Assembly (NCBI RefSeq): GCF_001439665.1
Contig: NZ_LMAK01000056.1
Span: 1-64,000, forward strand
Reading direction: 5' to 3'
DNA: 64,000 bases
From: Formosa algae
Lineage (GTDB): Bacteria; Bacteroidota; Bacteroidia; Flavobacteriales; Flavobacteriaceae
Below, piece by piece: positions 18,035 to 26,690 of this stretch (position 1 is its first letter; each line of letters begins with the position of its first letter). The notes beneath the pieces were generated by a model. That model saw only the letters and a list, made by a program, of their open reading frames with translations. It ran no database searches and was not told the origin of the DNA. A program made the translations under genes and the position numbers.

Positions 18035-19222
18035 TTAAAATTTTATATTACGTACACTTCTAACGTAATTGAACACATATCTTACATCGCCTTGAGGTCC
18101 GAAATAAGTAGGATACTGATTTTTATTACCACTTTTAGGATCACTTCTTTGGCATCCTGCGCCATGCACATCCATAAGCTGATTGCGCATTTTACCTTGT
18201 CCTTCTCCAAATGCGATATACACAGCACCAGAACTCGGATTTACACCATCTAAATGTGTTGTGCTGGTCCAAAAAAATGGATATTGACCAGAATTCCCGT
18301 TTGGATCTTTAATTTCTGTAGTAGAAAATATTGGGTTAATAGCTGGAGAATTAGTGGTCTGAGGCGACCGAGAATAATCTACAATACTTTGCAATTCTTT
18401 AGCATTAGGCAAACGCCAATCTGTATGATTTGCAAGTTCTAAATCTTCTGAATAATTTATAGCAGTTTCCCAATCCCGCGCTACACCATCATCTGCTTTT
18501 TGCCACATTAATCCTGTAGCATAATCGCTTATTGTACCATCTCCATTATCTATAAAATTATTTTTTCCGTAATCTGTATTTCCTCTTACCATTCTAAAAT
18601 ACATGGTATTTTCGGTACGTGTACGTTTCTTTTGTGTTGGATATCCTTTAATACGACCATCGACAAAATTAACGCCAAAAACAGTTTCATCACCTTTCAT
18701 GGTCACGCCCACATATTTTGTAGACGACCACGTTTGGGCATCAATTTCGCGTTCTCCAATTTTGGTGTTTCCTAAAGTCTGATTAAAATACTTGGTATCT
18801 ATAAACAGTGTATTAGATTTAGCACCTTTAATCTGACCTGTAAATAGTATTAGAGAATATAATTCTTTAATGGTAGGTACGCGCCAATCGGAATAGCCTC
18901 CTAAATTAGAATGTTGAGCTTTAGAAAAAGAAGCCTCAAAGGTCATTTTTTCACCCATATCTTTTTCCCACATTAAGCCCGTCACATTATCTGTAATTGT
19001 ACCATCACCATTGTCTGTATACGATGGCTGATTTCCTGTATACGTAGCATCTTGTCCATAAAACTCATCACCAGAGTTTGGTACTGAAATCACAGCATTA
19101 TTACTATAAAATACAGTTACACCTGTATCTACGATTGGATATGTTATTTGTGCGACTACAGAGTATCCTATGGATAAGCAAATACTTAAAAATAAAAACA
19201 CCTGTTTTATATACGTTTTCAT
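18035..19222 (-). CDS. DUF1566 (Lcl C-terminal) tandem-domain secreted protein, copy 2
   Basis: This 395-residue protein has a signal peptide ending near SVVAQ and then the same two DUF1566 units as its neighbour, with motifs YTDNGDGTITDNVTGLMWEK, DWRVPTIKELYSL, FIDNGDGTISDYATGLMWQK and DWRLPNAKELQSIVDYSRSPQTT. Unlike copy 1 it has a cleavable signal rather than a lipobox and lacks the acidic linker. The pair arose by tandem duplication. The LytTR response-regulator gene lies upstream on the same strand, so the pair may be a target of that system, which is inference from position. Confidence 0.85.
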   Translation of the reverse strand: MKTYIKQVFLFLSICLSIGYSVVAQITYPIVDTGVTVFYSNNAVISVPNSGDEFYGQDATYTGNQPSYTDNGDGTITDNVTGLMWEKDMGEKMTFEASFSKAQHSNLGGYSDWRVPTIKELYSLILFTGQIKGAKSNTLFIDTKYFNQTLGNTKIGEREIDAQTWSSTKYVGVTMKGDETVFGVNFVDGRIKGYPTQKKRTRTENTMYFRMVRGNTDYGKNNFIDNGDGTISDYATGLMWQKADDGVARDWETAINYSEDLELANHTDWRLPNAKELQSIVDYSRSPQTTNSPAINPIFSTTEIKDPNGNSGQYPFFWTSTTHLDGVNPSSGAVYIAFGEGQGKMRNQLMDVHGAGCQRSDPKSGNKNQYPTYFGPQGDVRYVFNYVRSVRNIKF

Positions 19223-19370
19223 AATTCTAAATTTAACTAATGTAAAGGTCTACATTTAGGTGTTCGTAAAAGAATAATATCAATAGAAGGCCTATTTCTT
19301 TCAACGAAATTTATTGAAAACTAGATGGTATTATTATAAGCGTCATGAAAACCTATAGCGGTATTGAATT

Positions 19371-20087
19371 TTAATTGAAAAAATTATTATTTAAAAAGGT
19401 TTTGAATTCGTCTTGATATGTCTCACTTACAACAATAAATTCTTGTCTACTATAAATAATTCTATTACGCTCTACCGTTACAATATGGTTTAGGTTAACA
19501 ATAAACGAACGGTGAATACGCATAAAATGTGCTTTTGGTAGAATGTCTTCAATATTTTTTAGTCGAAATAATGTTTTCACAGACTCACCATGAGTTAAAT
19601 GTATAGAGATATATTCTTTCTGTGATTCTATATATTTAATATCCTTAAAATTAATACGAATATGTTGCTGTCCCGATTTTATAAATAAAAACTCATCTTT
19701 CTTTTTAATCTCACCATCAGTCAAACGGGTTTGAAGTATCAGATCTGATGCTTTATTAGAAGCCTGCAGAAAATTGACATATTCTATGGGCTTTAATAAA
19801 TAATCTATAGCATTTACTTTATACCCCTCTACAGCATATTCACTGTAAGCTGTGGTGAAAATAATTTTAGGCGGATTTACAAGCGTTTTCGCCAATTCTA
19901 AACCATTTAAATCAGCCATATGAATATCAAGAAATATTAAATCGACAGCATGTTCATTAAGAAAACTAGACACACTTAAAGCATTAGTAAACTTCCCTTT
20001 TAGTTCCAGAAAAGGCGTTTGTTCTATATAAGACACAATTTGTCTGAGTGCCAAAGGTTCATCATCTACAGCGATACATGTAATCAT
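19371..20087 (-). CDS. LytTR-family response regulator
   Basis: This 238-residue protein has a receiver domain (residues 1-120) with acidic pocket DDE at 8-10, phospho-acceptor Asp54 in LIFLDIHM and the conserved Lys in YLLKPIEY. It ends in a LytTR DNA-binding domain (about 135-238: FLFIKSGQQHIRINFKDIKYIES, FMRIHRSFIVNLNHI). Its start overlaps the histidine kinase stop by 4 bp, so the two are co-translated. LytTR regulators bind direct repeats upstream of target promoters. No repeat was recognised with confidence in this window. Confidence 0.95.
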   Translation of the reverse strand: MITCIAVDDEPLALRQIVSYIEQTPFLELKGKFTNALSVSSFLNEHAVDLIFLDIHMADLNGLELAKTLVNPPKIIFTTAYSEYAVEGYKVNAIDYLLKPIEYVNFLQASNKASDLILQTRLTDGEIKKKDEFLFIKSGQQHIRINFKDIKYIESQKEYISIHLTHGESVKTLFRLKNIEDILPKAHFMRIHRSFIVNLNHIVTVERNRIIYSRQEFIVVSETYQDEFKTFLNNNFFN

Positions 20088-21193
20088 ATTGGTATTTTTA
20101 TAGTTGAACTAAATACATTTCCATGGTCTACACTATCAAATGTATAATTGTTTTGATACAGTAATTTTAATCGTTTCTGCGTATTTTCTATTCCTATTCC
20201 AGAGTTTTCTTCCGTTTTAAATTTTTCATGTAAACTATTTTCAATATTAAATTTCAATTCATGTTCATGAACGCTTAAGGTAATATCGATAAAAGATTCA
20301 TGCTCGTAACTCACACCATATTTAAAAGCATTTTCGAGTATATTAGTAAATAACAGTGTTGGAATTAAAATATTTGGTGGATTTTCAGGCAAATGTAATT
20401 CAATCTTAACGTCTTCGCAAAAACGCAATTTCATGAGTTCTACATAACTTTCAATAAATTTAATTTCTTTGGTTAATGCTATGGGTTTGTCGTTAGCTTC
20501 ATACAACAAATGTCGCATTAAAACAGATAGTTTTGCTATGGAGCTTTTAGCCTCTTTAGTATCAAAATCGACCAAGGCATGAATATTATTTAAGGTATTC
20601 ATTAAAAAATGAGGACTGACTTGATTGCGTAAAAAAGCCAATTCATTTTTAATACTTTCTTTTTCTATTTCTGCTTTTTGTCGCTGCATTTCTGCCCATT
20701 TCACAGAAAGTTTCATTCCGGTATCAAAACCAACTAGTAAAATAGATAACAAAATTAAATTTACATAAGGCGGATACATATCTGCAGGTGCATGCCTTGA
20801 TAATTGCCCCTGTGGTGCAATGTTTTTATTTGAGTTCGGAAACTGAAGAGGTGTTTGTCTAGGTGCTAAAGATGCATTTTGAGATAGAAAGGCTTTACGC
20901 ATAGTGAAAGACCCAAAGACAGTACATCCGATAACACCGAGAACCATTATAAAGTAAATAAATTTCTTATTTCTGAATAAAAAAAACGGAATTAGAAGGA
21001 ATCTGTTTACACTGAAGATTATTAGTAGTGGTAAATAATCAATCCAAACATTAAAAATTAAACGCCATTGTATAGCATCTGTATTAATCCATTGATAGAT
21101 TAACGGTAATACAAATAAAAGTATCCAGAATATAAAAGCGAAAACAGAATCAAAAAAACTTGAATTTTGTTTAATTAACACTGTTTTATTCAT
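20084..21193 (-). CDS. LytS-like sensor histidine kinase
   Basis: This 369-residue protein has three or four N-terminal membrane helices (about 14-32, 42-66, 78-98 and 145-160) with a short hydrophilic Pro/Gln/Asn-rich loop between the last two. A coiled segment and a His_kinase (PF06580-type) domain follow, with the phospho-acceptor His in FLRNQVSPHFLMNTLNNI (about residue 195). The ATPase part has LLFTNILENAFKYG and GIGIENTQKRLKLLY. There is no extracytoplasmic sensor domain, so the signal is probably membrane-derived. It forms a two-component operon with the overlapping LytTR gene. Confidence 0.94.
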   Translation of the reverse strand: MNKTVLIKQNSSFFDSVFAFIFWILLFVLPLIYQWINTDAIQWRLIFNVWIDYLPLLIIFSVNRFLLIPFFLFRNKKFIYFIMVLGVIGCTVFGSFTMRKAFLSQNASLAPRQTPLQFPNSNKNIAPQGQLSRHAPADMYPPYVNLILLSILLVGFDTGMKLSVKWAEMQRQKAEIEKESIKNELAFLRNQVSPHFLMNTLNNIHALVDFDTKEAKSSIAKLSVLMRHLLYEANDKPIALTKEIKFIESYVELMKLRFCEDVKIELHLPENPPNILIPTLLFTNILENAFKYGVSYEHESFIDITLSVHEHELKFNIENSLHEKFKTEENSGIGIENTQKRLKLLYQNNYTFDSVDHGNVFSSTIKIPI

Positions 21194-21559
21194 CTTTTAG
21201 TTGCATTTACATTAAAACTAATCTGTAACTAAACAAAAGTGCTATTTCTATACATAGGTATCAAATATTTTCAATAGAATCTTAGTTTTAATCAACCAAC
21301 AGTTAGAACTACAAACACATTTTACATTAAATGAATTTGATATTCCTCTTATTTATGGATGAGTAAAAAAGTTATTACTAATACGTTTTCAAGGTTTATA
21401 TGCACTAAAATCTACAATAATTTTGATAAGATAATGTTCATCTTGTTTCTTAAATTTAATATGCTGCCTTTTATACATATTTATACAATACCAGTATAAA
21501 ACATAGCATTTATCCGCTTTAAAAAACAGCATATTAAATATTTTATTGATGACAAGTTC
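21194..21559. other. Intergenic region with a nested inverted repeat
   Basis: No gene is visible in these 366 bp between two minus-strand genes. It should contain the promoter of the LytS/LytR-type operon and the 3' region of the peptidase gene. The one structured element is the long inverted repeat at 21454-21539, listed separately. Confidence 0.5.
21454..21539. repeat. Nested inverted repeat (13-bp outer arms, 8-bp inner arms)
   Basis: ATTTAATATGCTG at 21454-21466 is perfectly complementary to CAGCATATTAAAT at 21527-21539. Inside it, TTTTATAC at 21469-21476 pairs with GTATAAAA at 21494-21501, or alternatively part of it pairs with the A-run at 21521-21524. The element begins 15 bp beyond the peptidase stop and ends before the kinase. 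It could form a 3' hairpin of the kinase-upstream transcript or be the remains of a small mobile repeat. Confidence 0.6.
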
Positions 21560-23431
21560 TTAATCGACTATAATTTTTTTAGTAGTAATAATTGTATTAT
21601 TATCGTCTTGAACGTTCAAGAAATATATGCCTTTTGATAACTGACTCACATCTATTTCTACATCCTTTTGGGTATTAAATGTAGCTTCTAATTGTTTTTG
21701 TCCTACCAAATTATAAAGGTTAACCTTTATGTCTTGATATGTATTTGAATTCAGTTTAATATTCAAAACATCATTAACGGGATTTGGAAAAACAACAATG
21801 GTATCTTCTGCTGTCACTTCTGAAACAGACAGACTTTCTAATTTAACTCCATTAATAATTAATGAAAAGTCTTGTAAGCCATCTTGTAATGTGCCTTTAT
21901 GCGTTACATTTACAGTATATTGTCCAGATTCAATAGTTTCAACATTAATAATTTCAATATTATCTCTAAAATTATCTCCTTTTGAAGCCGCTGCCGTATA
22001 ATTATCATAAGAAGTATTAGGCACCATAATCCATGGGTAATACGTCTCTGACTCTGATACAACTCTCACGTCTAAATCGTTTATTAGCATAGGAGTCGAA
22101 TCATTATAAAGTTCATCTTCTAAAGGCTTTGCTGCAGGATCATTCCAACAAATAGCAACCGACAAAGGTTCTGAACCATCAACTTGAATATTTACCGAAT
22201 ATGTATCGTCTTGATTTAAGGTTAACTCTGATATTATTGCAGTTGTACCATTATTTGTAATTACTTCGGCTGCGTTATATGCGTTAAACAATCCCCAACC
22301 GTTAGAAAAATCTGGGCCATCAAAATCTCCTGCTTCATCGGTCGTACTTAAAATTAAACCTTTAGCCGTTGCAGCTTTCATATATACAGCGTTATTATTA
22401 TAATAATGCTGTTGTAACAATGCTAAACCTCCAGAAACAATAGGCGCCGCAAAAGAACAACCTTGTCCTGTAGTATAATTTGTATCACTTGCTTCTCGTG
22501 TAGAATATGAGGAAGTACCCACTGCAGTAATATCTGGTTTAATTCTCCAATCATCGGTTGGTCCCCAACTAGTAAATACGGCCTGATTTACAGATTCTGG
22601 TCCTGTATATTCTAGAACATCTGAGCATGCGCCAACCACAATAGAGTTTTTACCAAGTTTATTACTGGCTAGTAAATCGTATCTAGACCCATCAGGATTA
22701 TAGTTATTATTCCCATTATTTGAAGCTCCTGTACACATGACTAAATACGGGGCATTGTAAGATATGTCATCCCATAATTGTGAGTATTGGTTATAAACAC
22801 CAAATTTCTCATAATCAGATCCTGGGTTTGCAATAATATAAGAATGACTAGATATTAAACCGCCTGCTGCTGCCCAAGCTGGAACTTCAGAAATCCAATT
22901 TGATGACGTGTACGATTCTATGGTTGCAGATGGCGCCATACCTTTGGCCTCGGCAACAACACCAGAGGCTATTAATATCCCTGCAATATGTGTAGCGTGT
23001 GAAGACGTAGTAGTATTATCTATAATAGAAATATTATCATTAAACTCTTGATGCGTAATTCTTGGCGGGCCACCATCCCATAATCCAAATTCAATACCAC
23101 TTCCATTTAAATCTAAACCTGAGCTTCCTCCGGTTCTAATGACATCTATTTTTGAGGATATTGCAGAACTTTCATTTTCTAAAGTATAGTATACAGGATT
23201 TCCAGAAGTATCGAAATGCGAAAAATAGTTTATTTCGCCATCATTAGACACGATTTTATCTTGTACAGCTTTATGTTTAAACAGAAACTGCGTCGCTAAA
23301 TAGTCTTCTGAAATCTGATTCAGTTTTTCAATATTTGATTCACGTTTTATAAGTGCTCTATCCTTTTCGGTTTGAGAAAACATGACTGATACAAAAAAAC
23401 AAGTCAATATTAGTGTGTAAAATTTTTTCAT
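21560..23431 (-). CDS. Subtilisin-like S8 peptidase with T9SS type A sorting domain
   Basis: This 623-residue secreted protease has a signal peptide (1-19) and an N-terminal propeptide-like region (20-105). The S8 triad is Asp119 (FGLWDGG), His145 (SSHATHIAG) and Ser326 (GQGCSFAAPIVSGG), with oxyanion Asn near 238 (GASNNGNN). The Ser motif reads GCSFAAP rather than the usual GTSMAAP. A beta domain (about 395-530) precedes a 75-residue C-terminal sorting domain (VFPNPVNDVLNIKL ... GIYFLNVQD) typical of type IX secretion cargo. It is probably exported to the cell surface or medium for protein degradation. Confidence 0.94.
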   Translation of the reverse strand: MKKFYTLILTCFFVSVMFSQTEKDRALIKRESNIEKLNQISEDYLATQFLFKHKAVQDKIVSNDGEINYFSHFDTSGNPVYYTLENESSAISSKIDVIRTGGSSGLDLNGSGIEFGLWDGGPPRITHQEFNDNISIIDNTTTSSHATHIAGILIASGVVAEAKGMAPSATIESYTSSNWISEVPAWAAAGGLISSHSYIIANPGSDYEKFGVYNQYSQLWDDISYNAPYLVMCTGASNNGNNNYNPDGSRYDLLASNKLGKNSIVVGACSDVLEYTGPESVNQAVFTSWGPTDDWRIKPDITAVGTSSYSTREASDTNYTTGQGCSFAAPIVSGGLALLQQHYYNNNAVYMKAATAKGLILSTTDEAGDFDGPDFSNGWGLFNAYNAAEVITNNGTTAIISELTLNQDDTYSVNIQVDGSEPLSVAICWNDPAAKPLEDELYNDSTPMLINDLDVRVVSESETYYPWIMVPNTSYDNYTAAASKGDNFRDNIEIINVETIESGQYTVNVTHKGTLQDGLQDFSLIINGVKLESLSVSEVTAEDTIVVFPNPVNDVLNIKLNSNTYQDIKVNLYNLVGQKQLEATFNTQKDVEIDVSQLSKGIYFLNVQDDNNTIITTKKIIVD

Positions 23432-23720
23432 TAATAGTTATAGGTTTTGGGAGTTAATTAAGTGAGTTATGAAAATACCCATTATACTAACTATAGCATA
23501 AAAAACAGAGGTTACACATGTACTACGCATCCTCTTTTTTACGAACTCGATAAATATTGAATAAAAATATAAACGTTTGCTTATTTTATTGAACTCTAAC
23601 TAACAATCTGCAAATTGGATTCTGTTTGGATTTACATTAAGTAATATCTATAACTACGTATAAATAATGACTTTTTAAACAGCATTCTGATGAAATAACA
23701 GCACGATACCTTTTTAGAAA

Positions 23721-25064
23721 TTAAAATACAAGGCTAAATACAGAGCCTTCGCCTTCCACACTTTTTACAATAATTCTACCTTTATGAAGTAACATGATTT
23801 GCTTACAGAGGCTCAAACCAATACCGCTCCCTGTGGCTTTACTTGTAAAGAATGGCACAAATATATTTTCTAAAATGTCTTGAGGTATCCCTGAACCATT
23901 ATCGAAAACTTTTAGCACGATATCTCTATTCGGGTTTTGTACAGCAACAACTTTTATTTCGGCATTTGCTATATGTTTACAAGCGTCAACAGCATTAAGA
24001 ATTAAATTAATCAACACTTGTTCTATAAGATGTGTATCGATATCTAATTCTAGTTTTGGAGAAGTAATATTAAATGAAATATCTATATTTTTAGCTTGTA
24101 TGGACGGTTGCATAAGACGCTGTATATTATTAAATAATTCTGAAACCTTTGTTCTTTGTAAATTCAGGTTGGTCACTTTACTTAAACTGCGATACGTTTT
24201 AGCAAATTTTAAAAGACCTTCACTCCTATTCTTAATTGTTTTAATACCAGAATTAAGATCTTCTAATTCTAAATGTGAAGCCTCAGGAGTTTCAATTGCC
24301 ATCTGCACATTTCTCTGAAGAGTATCTGCTAAAGATGAAATTGGAGCTATCGAATTCATAATCTCATGCGTCATCACACTTAATAACTTCTTCCAAGATT
24401 CCGATTCATTTTTATTTAAGGTAGTATCAATGTCTTGAATTACAATCAATTTAAAAGCATCTTCACCCACCTGAAAAACGGTATCTGAAATTAGTATTTT
24501 AATACTTTCATTTTGTAAGGCTATCGAAATTGAATTGGGTTCGCGATGGTAAGTTTCAAAAATGGTATTAAATAATTCGGGTTTTCTATTTTCTACAAAC
24601 CGTACGTTTTTAAATGACGGAATATCGAGTATATCTCCAAAAGAATCGTTACTCCAAAGTACGTCTCCAGATTCTAAATTATAGGCAATAATTCCAATAT
24701 CCACCATTTCAAGAATCTTCTGAAGATACACGAACTGTGCCTGATTTTGAGAATTAATTTCTTTAATGGTCCGGTTAATTTCATTAAAACCGGTATATAA
24801 AAAACGAATATCTTTTGGTCCGCGATCTTCTGGAAACCATCTTGAAAAATCGCGATACTTTACGGCTTCAAAAAAATCATCCATAGCTACAAAACGCCGT
24901 TTTACAAAAGTATACGTATTAATAAATAAATAAAGGATAGCTAGAGTAGCAAGTACAGAATATCCGGAATAATGGTTATAAATAGTATATACCAACACCA
25001 AAATCACACTCACAATAAGTAGTATTCTTAAAAACAGTGCAAAAATGTAAGCTCTATAGTTCAT
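23721..25064 (-). CDS. NtrB/AtoS-type sensor histidine kinase
   Basis: This 447-residue kinase has two N-terminal membrane helices (about 8-28 and 35-52) with almost no periplasmic loop, then a PAS-like segment (about 110-215). The H-box MTHEIMNSIAP carries His233, the N-box is LINLILNAVDAC, and the G-boxes are DNGSGIPQDI and GSGIGLSLC. It overlaps the end of the response-regulator gene by 11 bp, so the pair is co-translated. The signal is presumably membrane or envelope related, since the divergent operon encodes an efflux machine. Confidence 0.93.
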   Translation of the reverse strand: MNYRAYIFALFLRILLIVSVILVLVYTIYNHYSGYSVLATLAILYLFINTYTFVKRRFVAMDDFFEAVKYRDFSRWFPEDRGPKDIRFLYTGFNEINRTIKEINSQNQAQFVYLQKILEMVDIGIIAYNLESGDVLWSNDSFGDILDIPSFKNVRFVENRKPELFNTIFETYHREPNSISIALQNESIKILISDTVFQVGEDAFKLIVIQDIDTTLNKNESESWKKLLSVMTHEIMNSIAPISSLADTLQRNVQMAIETPEASHLELEDLNSGIKTIKNRSEGLLKFAKTYRSLSKVTNLNLQRTKVSELFNNIQRLMQPSIQAKNIDISFNITSPKLELDIDTHLIEQVLINLILNAVDACKHIANAEIKVVAVQNPNRDIVLKVFDNGSGIPQDILENIFVPFFTSKATGSGIGLSLCKQIMLLHKGRIIVKSVEGEGSVFSLVF

Positions 25065-26406
25065 ACTTCTCCAAACGTCTATATAAAGCGGCTCTTGTAA
25101 TGCCTAGCTCTTTAGCCGATTTAGACACATTTCCTTTATTTTTTTCTAATACTGTGAGAATGGCGTTTTTTTCAATCTCGTCTAAGTTTAAACTATTGGT
25201 TGTATTACTAGTACTTGCCGGAGCACGTTCTATAGAAGAAAACACCAAATCTTCAGGTTTTAAAACTGCCCCATCTGTCATGATTACCGCTCGTTCTAAA
25301 ACGTATTGAAGTTCTCTTACATTTCCAGGGAATTCGTGTTTTTTTAATTTTGAAATAAATCCAGAATCAAAAGAAAAGGCACTTTTATTATATTTTTCGG
25401 CATATAGCGATACAAAATGATGAGATAATGCTGTAATATCTGTACCACGATCTCTTAATGGTGGTACAATAATATCTACCGTATTGATTCTATAAATTAA
25501 ATCTTTTCTAAATTTCTGTTCGTTTGCTAATACTTTTGGGTCGATATTGGTCGCACAAATCAATCTGATATCTACAGGAATAGCATCATTAGATCCTAAA
25601 GGTGTGACTTGTCTGTTTTGCAAAACGGTTAATAATCTTACTTGCTGACTTAAGCTAATATTTCCGATTTCATCCAGAAATAATGTACCGCCATTTGCGG
25701 CTTCAAAACGCCCTTTGCGGTCTTCTCTAGCATCTGTAAATGCTCCTTTTTTATATCCAAACAATTCACTTTCAAATAAGGAAGCGGTCAGGGCGCCAAC
25801 ATCTACCTTTATAAAAGGTTGGTCTCTCCTATTCGAATTATCATGAATTGCTCGTGCTATTAAATCTTTACCCGTTCCATTTTCTCCAAGCACCAATACA
25901 TTAGCGTCTGTAGGTGCTACTTTTTTTAGTTTTACAAACACATCTTGCATCACATCACTATCTCCTATAATCTCATTGCTATGTGTTTTAAGCGTATTAT
26001 TTTTAGTGTTCTTGGAGGCTTTATTCCCTAGAATTGTGGTAATGGTTTCTATTATTTTTTCATTTTTCCAAGGTTTCATTAAAAAATCTGAAGCCCCTTC
26101 TTTTAGTCCTCGTATAGCTAAATCTATATCGGCATAAGCCGTCATTAAAATAACCGAGGTGTCTGGTTTTTCTTTTCGGATTTTATTTAACCAAAAAATG
26201 CCCTCATTCCCCGTATTTACCAAACCATTAAAGTTCATATCTAAGATGATGATATCGTACGTTTTTTGAGTAATCTGGAAAGAAATATTACTCGGATTTT
26301 TTTCGGTAACCACTTCTTTTACGAGTGGTTTAAGTAGTAAACGTAACGCTGTGAGTACATCCACATCGTCATCTATTACTAATATTGTTGCGTTTTTTAA
26401 AATCAT
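25054..26406 (-). CDS. Sigma-54-dependent NtrC-family response regulator
   Basis: This 450-residue protein has a receiver domain with phospho-acceptor Asp56 (IIILDMNF). The AAA+ sigma-54 activation domain (about 145-385) has Walker A GENGTGKD, the sigma-54 contact loop [15 protein letters not shown] (GAFTDA rather than GAFTGA) and Walker [12 protein letters not shown] Fis-type HTH closes the protein ([22 protein letters not shown]). It is transcribed divergently from the efflux operon. The shared upstream region carries two AAGTGT..GAACA operators, the likely binding sites of this protein. Two perfect palindromes also lie just upstream of its start (26409-26421 and 26440-26456). Confidence 0.96.
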   Translation of the reverse strand: MILKNATILVIDDDVDVLTALRLLLKPLVKEVVTEKNPSNISFQITQKTYDIIILDMNFNGLVNTGNEGIFWLNKIRKEKPDTSVILMTAYADIDLAIRGLKEGASDFLMKPWKNEKIIETITTILGNKASKNTKNNTLKTHSNEIIGDSDVMQDVFVKLKKVAPTDANVLVLGENGTGKDLIARAIHDNSNRRDQPFIKVDVGALTASLFESELFGYKKGAFTDAREDRKGRFEAANGGTLFLDEIGNISLSQQVRLLTVLQNRQVTPLGSNDAIPVDIRLICATNIDPKVLANEQKFRKDLIYRINTVDIIVPPLRDRGTDITALSHHFVSLYAEKYNKSAFSFDSGFISKLKKHEFPGNVRELQYVLERAVIMTDGAVLKPEDLVFSSIERAPASTSNTTNSLNLDEIEKNAILTVLEKNKGNVSKSAKELGITRAALYRRLEKYEL

Positions 26407-26408
26407 TA

Positions 26409-26456
26409 CTCGATAATCGAGATTTATTGGTTAGAAGTTACATCTTGAAAAGATGT
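26409..26456. repeat. Two short perfect palindromes upstream of the NtrC-type gene
   Basis: CTCGATAATCGAG (26409-26421, 6-bp arms, 1-nt centre) and ACATCTTGAAAAGATGT (26440-26456, 7-bp arms, 3-nt loop) lie 3-50 bp upstream of the response-regulator ATG. They would form hairpins in its 5' leader or serve as a protein-binding site. Confidence 0.6.
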
Positions 26457-26550
26457 GCATTATACTTTACTTAAAAGCTCAGTTTTACAATATTACGATT
26501 TTAAATTCAGCTTATAAAGATTAGAAAAACAAAATACATATCGCGTACAA

Positions 26551-26594
26551 AAGTGTGCATTTCCGAACATAAAGTGTACCAAAACCGAACACTT
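26551..26594. promoter_or_regulatory. Tandem upstream activator sites before the efflux operon
   Basis: Two inverted-repeat sites lie 21 bp apart, about two helical turns. Site A is AAGTGTGC-N6-GAACATAA (26551-26572). Site B is AAGTGTAC-N7-GAACACTT (26572-26594). The same pair with the same 21-bp phasing recurs at 36180-36223. Distance from the start of site B to the promoter TGG at 26645 is 73 bp, as in the second copy. This is typical of binding sites for an NtrC-type activator, here most likely the divergent response regulator. Confidence 0.8.
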
Positions 26595-26644
26595 TTATTT
26601 TAATCAAAAATATCAAACAGCTAAAAATCAGTTATTTATATTTA

Positions 26645-26660
26645 TGGCATCATCTTCACT
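26645..26660 (+). promoter_or_regulatory. Probable sigma-54 (-24/-12) promoter of the efflux operon
   Basis: TGGCATCATCTTCACT matches the -24 element TGGCA of sigma-54 promoters. The -12 element is degenerate (C at -12 present, preceding G replaced by A). It is conserved at 16 of 17 positions with the internal promoter at 36274, and stands 46 bp before the ATG at 26691. The conserved spacing to the upstream operators supports it more strongly than the -12 match does. Confidence 0.65.
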
Positions 26661-26690
26661 ATACCCTATAGTATAAATAACAAATCAATA

